Source of the DNA: Marinobacter panjinensis
Lineage (GTDB): Bacteria; Pseudomonadota; Gammaproteobacteria; Pseudomonadales; Oleiphilaceae
Length of the DNA stretch: 64,000 nucleotides
Assembly (NCBI RefSeq): GCF_005298175.1
Contig: NZ_SZYH01000002.1
Span: forward strand, 1 to 64,000
Reading direction: 5' to 3'
In this document: in pieces, positions 59,706-64,000 of the stretch
Layout: every line of letters begins with the position of its first letter
Position numbering within the stretch: position 1 is the first letter of the stretch
Position numbers and translations under genes: made by a program
The notes under the pieces: model-generated
What the model saw: only the letters and a program-made list of their open reading frames with translations
The model's database searches: none
What the model was told of the DNA's origin: nothing

Positions 59706-61088
59706 TCAGATAAGATTGTAAAGGAACACTATCGCTATGCCGGCGGGCGTCAGATAGCGGAGTACAAACATAAAGGCCCTGAAGGCACCGCCTTGCAGGC
59801 CAATATCCCCCGGCAGACCTTCCCGCTTCATGGCCCAGCCTGCGAACAGGGCAATGGCCAGGCCACCCAGGGGCATCATCAGGTTGGACACCAGGAAGTC
59901 GAGCAGGTCGAACACGGTCTTGCCTTCAAAGAACACGATGAACTCCAGCGGATGAAGGTCTTCCCAGACGTTGAACGACAGCACCGTGCCGATGCCGATG
60001 AACCAGATCGCCAGCCCGCCACCTAGCGCACTTTTGGCCCGGCCGACTCCTTTGTGTTCTTCCAGCCATTCCACCACCGGCTCGAGCATGGAGATGGCGG
60101 AGGTAATGGCCGCCACCAGTAGCAGGGCGAAGAAAACGGTGCCGAACAGGGCGCCACCGATCATCTGGCCAAAAGCCAGCGGCAGGGTCACAAAGATCAG
60201 GCCGGGACCGGCGCCCGGTTCGAGGCCGTTGGCAAACACCAGGGGAAAAATGGCGAGTCCGGCCAGCAGCGCAACACTGGTGTCCAGAACGGTGATGGTC
60301 ATTGCGGTTCTGGCGATATTGACGTCCTTCGGCAGGTAGGAGCCATAAGCCATGAGCACACCTATACCAATGCTCAGGGTGAAGGCGGCATGCCCGAGGG
60401 CGGTCAGCACGCCGGCCGTGGTCAGCTTGCTGAAATCCGGGGAGAACATGAAGCTCACTGCACGGCCAAAGCTGCCACTGTTCATGGCATAGATCACCAT
60501 GGCAATCAGCAGCACGAACAACAGCGGCATCAGCATGTTCACGGCTTTCTCAAGCCCTGAGCGAATGCCGCGGCCAACGATAAACACAACAATCGCCATG
60601 AACACGGAGTGCCACAGCAACAGTTCCCAGGGGTTTGCGAGCAACCCGCCGAACTGACCGCCAATGGTTTCGGCATCGGCGCCGGTAAACAGGCCAGAAG
60701 CCGCCTTGCCGATGTAAACCAGGGCCCAGCCGCCGATCACGGCATAGAAAGACAGCACCAGAAACGAAGCGATAACGCCGTTCCAGCCGATGATTCTCCA
60801 GCCCCTCGCGGTGCCCTCGGTGTGGGTCAGGGTTCGCATGGTGGCTACCGGGCTCTGGCCGCCCCGGCGGCCGATCATGGTTTCAGCGATCAATACCGGC
60901 ACGCCAATAAGAAAAATACAGGCAAGGTAGACAAGGACGAAAGCGCCGCCGCCATTCTCACCGGTAATGTAGGGAAACTTCCAGATGTTCCCGAGGCCGA
61001 CTGCCGAGCCGGCAGCAGCAAGGATGAAGGCCATCCGTGAAGACCAGAGGTTGTTGGCCTGCTGGTGTGGTTGGGAATTCTGACTCAT
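59706..61088 (-). CDS. Sodium:neurotransmitter symporter (NSS/SNF) family transporter
   Basis: 460 residues with eleven or twelve membrane spans. WSSRMAFILAAAGSAVGLGNIWKFPYITGENGGGAF in the first spans holds the sodium and amino-acid binding residues of the LeuT fold. Bacterial members (LeuT, TnaT, Tyt1) import leucine, tryptophan or tyrosine. Its place downstream of an aromatic aminotransferase suggests an aromatic amino acid, but this is inference. Confidence 0.92.
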   Translation of the reverse strand: MSQNSQPHQQANNLWSSRMAFILAAAGSAVGLGNIWKFPYITGENGGGAFVLVYLACIFLIGVPVLIAETMIGRRGGQSPVATMRTLTHTEGTARGWRIIGWNGVIASFLVLSFYAVIGGWALVYIGKAASGLFTGADAETIGGQFGGLLANPWELLLWHSVFMAIVVFIVGRGIRSGLEKAVNMLMPLLFVLLIAMVIYAMNSGSFGRAVSFMFSPDFSKLTTAGVLTALGHAAFTLSIGIGVLMAYGSYLPKDVNIARTAMTITVLDTSVALLAGLAIFPLVFANGLEPGAGPGLIFVTLPLAFGQMIGGALFGTVFFALLLVAAITSAISMLEPVVEWLEEHKGVGRAKSALGGGLAIWFIGIGTVLSFNVWEDLHPLEFIVFFEGKTVFDLLDFLVSNLMMPLGGLAIALFAGWAMKREGLPGDIGLQGGAFRAFMFVLRYLTPAGIAIVFLYNLI

Positions 61089-61157
61089 TGAGGTCTCCGC
61101 GTAGTTGTTTTTGTCGGATTGACGTTTCTGGTCTGGTTTGTTGTCTGAGCTGTCTGC

Positions 61158-62342
61158 TTACTTGAGGACGTCGCGTATGGCGTCTGCTACCCGTGGCATG
61201 ACCCGGTCGTTCAGCCCTGCAACATTCACACGGCTGCTCTCCAGCATGTAGATCCCATGCTCCTCCCGTAACTGGCTAACCTGCTCAGGGCTGATCCCGA
61301 GGAACGAGAACATGCCCCGCTGACGGGCGATAAAACTGAAATCACCAACTGGCGCCAATGCGTCGGCAAAGCCGTGGCGCAGGTGCAGGATGCGCTTGCA
61401 CATTCCGCTCAGCTCCTCCTGCCATTGGGCTTGCAGCCAGTCATCCCCCAGAATGGTCTCCACGATAGCGGCACCGTGGGCCGGGGGCATGGAGTAGTGG
61501 GAGCGGATGACGCTCAGCAGCTGGCTGGTGGCCGCCGAGTTGATGCTTGCCGTGGCGGAGATCAGAGCCAGGGCCCCGGTGCGCTCACGGTACAGGCCAA
61601 AGTTCTTGGAGCAGGACGCAGCAATCAGCATTTCCGGCACCGAACCGGCCAGGTGTCTCAAGCCGGCCGCATCAGCTTCCAGACCCTCACCAAGACCCTG
61701 GTAGGCCATGTCCACGAACGGCAACAGACCCTTCCGCTGAATCAGACTGGTGACTTCCTGCCATTGCGACAGGCTCAGGTCGGCGCCTGACGGGTTATGG
61801 CAGCAGCCATGGAGTAACACCACATCACCTGCTTTAGCACCTTCGAGAGTGCCCAGCATGGCGGCGAAGTCTACCTCCAGCGTTTCTGGATTGAGGTACG
61901 GATATTCTCGGATGGTAAGGCCTGCTCCTCCCAGCAAGGGGAGATGGTTGGCCCAGGTCGGAGTGCTCACCCACACCGTGGTATCCCGCTGGCACAGGCG
62001 CAGAAACTCCGCCGCCATGCGCAGGGCGCCACAGCCGCCCGGCGTCTGAACCACCGATGTCCGGCCCTCCCGGATCAGCGGGCTGTTACTTCCCAGGATC
62101 AGCTCCGCCACTGCATTGTTGAATCCGGCAGCGCCTGCGGGTCCCACATAGCTCTTGGTGGTTTCGCCCTCAAGCAGACGCCGTTCGGCTTCATGTACAG
62201 CGGCCATGATCGGCGTATTGCCGGCGTCATCCTTATACACACCGATCCCCAAATCCACTTTGTCCGGCCGGGTATCTTCCCGGAATGTCTGCATCAATTG
62301 CAGGATCGGGTCCTGTGGCAGCGGCTTCAGGGCCTCAAACAT
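61158..62342 (-). CDS. Aromatic/aspartate aminotransferase (TyrB-like)
   Basis: 394 residues, class I PLP enzyme of the Ia subgroup. VDLGIGVYKDDAGNTPIMAAVHEAE at the start, CHNPSG (181-186), DMAYQG and the PLP lysine in SCSKNFGLYRERTGAL (Lys246). It can transaminate tyrosine, phenylalanine and aspartate. Its start overlaps the stop of the indolepyruvate oxidoreductase gene by eight bases, so the two are one translational unit; that partner makes the aromatic role likely. Confidence 0.93.
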   Translation of the reverse strand: MFEALKPLPQDPILQLMQTFREDTRPDKVDLGIGVYKDDAGNTPIMAAVHEAERRLLEGETTKSYVGPAGAAGFNNAVAELILGSNSPLIREGRTSVVQTPGGCGALRMAAEFLRLCQRDTTVWVSTPTWANHLPLLGGAGLTIREYPYLNPETLEVDFAAMLGTLEGAKAGDVVLLHGCCHNPSGADLSLSQWQEVTSLIQRKGLLPFVDMAYQGLGEGLEADAAGLRHLAGSVPEMLIAASCSKNFGLYRERTGALALISATASINSAATSQLLSVIRSHYSMPPAHGAAIVETILGDDWLQAQWQEELSGMCKRILHLRHGFADALAPVGDFSFIARQRGMFSFLGISPEQVSQLREEHGIYMLESSRVNVAGLNDRVMPRVADAIRDVLK

Positions 62343-64000
62343 GGTTCGCCTCCTTATCGGCCGGTTGGGTACGGATGAGGGTGGGGCGGCCAGTGTCCAG
62401 CGCCTTGATCAGTTGGGTCTGTTTTTCACGGATGCCTTCTGCTGCCTGTTCGCGCACCGGCCCATAGCCCCGGACGTCGGCTGGCAGCTCGGCCAGTTGC
62501 AAGAAAGTTTCGTAGTTGCTGGCGTCCAGTTCCCGGCCAATGCGAGCCACCAGGTTTTGGTAGTCCTTCAACATGGCGCGATCCAGCTTCCGGTCTGCTG
62601 AGTAACTGAAGGGATCCACCGCGGTTCCGCGCAGGCTGCGGAATTTTGCCAGCAGCCTGAAGGCCCGGAACATCCAGGGACCGAATCGGCGCTTCTTCGG
62701 GCGTCCCTGGGCATCGGTTTCCTTGCTGAGCAGGGGCGGGGCGAGGTGAAAGTGGACCTTGAAGTCACCTTCAAAGGTTTCCATCACTTCTTTCATGAAG
62801 TCGGTTTCCGCAAACAGCCGGGCCACTTCGTACTCGTCCTTGTAGGCCATGACGCGATACAGTTGCTGCGCCACGGCCCGGGTCAGGAGCAGGTTTGTCT
62901 GTCCCAGGGCTTCCTCGGCCTTCCGGACTTCGGCAACACTGGCCCGGTACTGATCGGCCCAGCGCCGGTTCTGATAGTTGACCAGATGGCCATGACGGGT
63001 CTCGATCAGCTCATCAAGGGTCGGCTCGGACTTGGTCTCAGTAACCTTCGCGCCGCCGGTGTCCAGCAGGTCCGTTACCGCGCTCAGATCAACAGCGGCC
63101 ACGCGGCCCCAGCCGAAGGCTTCCTTGTTGCGATCAATCGCCACACCGTTGAGTTCGATGGCCTTCATCAAGGCCGCTTCAGACAGGGGCAGCAGCCCTT
63201 TCTGCCAGGCAAAGCCGAGCATCATCACGTTTGAGAATACGGTGTCGCCCATCAGCTTCTCGGCGATGCCATTGGCGTCGAGCTGATTGAAGTGGTCCTG
63301 ACCGACCGCATCTCGGAGCAGGCCCAGTCGCTTGTCGGCTTTCATGTCGGCATCGCGGAAGAGCACGTAATCGGCGGTAGGCAGTTCCGCTTCGTTGGCT
63401 ACAATCCGGGTGTGGTTCGGCCTCAGTACATTCAGGGCCTTCTGGGAGGACGCCACCACCAGATCACAAGCGATAACCGCATCGGCCTGGCCGTTGCTGA
63501 TCCGAACCTGGTGCAGCTTGTCCGGAGACGGCGCCATGCGCACATAGCTCAGAACGGTACCACCCTTCTGGGCGAAGCCCATGAAATCCAGTACCGAAGC
63601 GCCCCGGGATTCCAGGTGTGCGGCCATGGTGATCAGCTGTCCTACAGTGACCACACCAGTGCCACCGACGCCGCCAACGAGCAGGTCATAGGAGCCGGTC
63701 ATCTCCGGCAGGTCCGGGGCTGGTATGTTGGCCAGTTTGCCGGTCAGTACCGAGCCGGTGTCCATACCCCGGGATTTGCGCAGCTGCCCGCCTTCAATGG
63801 TGACAAAGCTGGGGCAGAAGCCGTTGACGCAGGAAAAGTCCTTGTTGCAGGAAGACTGGTCGATCTTGCGCTTACGGCCCAGGTCGGTTTTGCGGGGCAC
63901 AACCGAGAGGCAGTTGGACTGCACCGAGCAATCGCCACAACCCTCGCAGACGTGATGGTTGATAAATGCCCGCTTTGCCGGGTCCGGGAACTGATTGCGC
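62335..64000 (-). CDS. Indolepyruvate:ferredoxin oxidoreductase, C-terminal part
   Basis: The reading frame runs off the window end, so only the last 555 or so residues are seen. They include ferredoxin-type clusters (CEGCGDC near 63950, then CNKDFSCVNGFC), the gamma domain (YDLLVGGVGGTGVVTVGQL, FMGFAQKGGTVLSYVRMA) and the C-terminal domain common in large fused forms. The enzyme oxidatively decarboxylates arylpyruvates to arylacetyl-CoA with ferredoxin. The Met at 63924 is an internal GTG, not the start. Confidence 0.93.
   Translation of the reverse strand, partial: RNQFPDPAKRAFINHHVCEGCGDCSVQSNCLSVVPRKTDLGRKRKIDQSSCNKDFSCVNGFCPSFVTIEGGQLRKSRGMDTGSVLTGKLANIPAPDLPEMTGSYDLLVGGVGGTGVVTVGQLITMAAHLESRGASVLDFMGFAQKGGTVLSYVRMAPSPDKLHQVRISNGQADAVIACDLVVASSQKALNVLRPNHTRIVANEAELPTADYVLFRDADMKADKRLGLLRDAVGQDHFNQLDANGIAEKLMGDTVFSNVMMLGFAWQKGLLPLSEAALMKAIELNGVAIDRNKEAFGWGRVAAVDLSAVTDLLDTGGAKVTETKSEPTLDELIETRHGHLVNYQNRRWADQYRASVAEVRKAEEALGQTNLLLTRAVAQQLYRVMAYKDEYEVARLFAETDFMKEVMETFEGDFKVHFHLAPPLLSKETDAQGRPKKRRFGPWMFRAFRLLAKFRSLRGTAVDPFSYSADRKLDRAMLKDYQNLVARIGRELDASNYETFLQLAELPADVRGYGPVREQAAEGIREKQTQLIKALDTGRPTLIRTQPADKEANHV

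Overview
The window is a GC-rich stretch of a gammaproteobacterial chromosome. Gene order (petABC-sspAB, lpoA-yraN-diaA, rnpB, a complete mraZ-to-ftsZ division/wall cluster, lpxC, dciA, M23 peptidase, secA) matches the Pseudomonas/Marinobacter side of the class, and the protein sequences look most like Marinobacter. The genus is inferred from memory of these families, not computed. No prophage, insertion sequence, CRISPR array or tRNA was seen; most of the window is conserved core genome. Layout: 1-125 holds the 3' end of a 5S rRNA and the rRNA operon terminator. 250-5641 carries leuA, a probable holD (clamp-loader psi subunit), rimI, prfC and a TatD-type nuclease. 5884-10757 carries rplM-rpsI, the cytochrome bc1 operon petABC and sspA-sspB. 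10826-13680 (minus strand) carries diaA, yraN and lpoA, divergent from rsmI. RNase P RNA follows at 14797-15152. From 15463 to 32431 there is an unbroken dcw cluster: mraZ, rsmH, ftsL, ftsI, murE, murF, mraY, murD, ftsW, murG, murC, ddl, ftsQ, ftsA, ftsZ. It is preceded by a good promoter and four 10-bp-phased MraZ boxes. lpxC, dciA (minus), an M23 peptidase gene, secA, argJ, a MutT-ThiE fusion, moaC and ribA follow. 41776-45007 (minus) is dxs-ispA-xseB. 45056-49318 has a TANGO2/NRDE-type protein, a TauE-like exporter, lgt-thyA and folA. Between thyA and folA lie two oppositely oriented long hairpins that share a conserved 54-nt loop but have unrelated arms; this is the most unusual non-coding structure in the window. 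49334-53032 has a DEAD-box helicase, a TesB-like thioesterase and an MFS transporter. The last 11 kb looks like an aromatic amino-acid or aromatic-acid catabolic neighbourhood. It holds a PaaX-family repressor, a divergent five-gene Liv-type ABC importer whose last ATPase is fused to a hemerythrin domain, an NSS sodium symporter, a TyrB-like aminotransferase, and the 3' part of an indolepyruvate:ferredoxin oxidoreductase gene that runs off the window. Working together: the core block links chain-length control of replication (psi, DiaA, DciA), septal wall synthesis, envelope export (SecA, Lgt, LpxC, LpoA) and folate/thymidylate supply. The catabolic block plausibly imports an aromatic substrate, transaminates it to an arylpyruvate and oxidises that to an arylacetyl-CoA, the class of ligand sensed by PaaX. 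The strongest candidates for something new are the conserved-loop/variable-arm hairpin pair at 48408-48750 and the hemerythrin-LivF fusion at 58260-59624.
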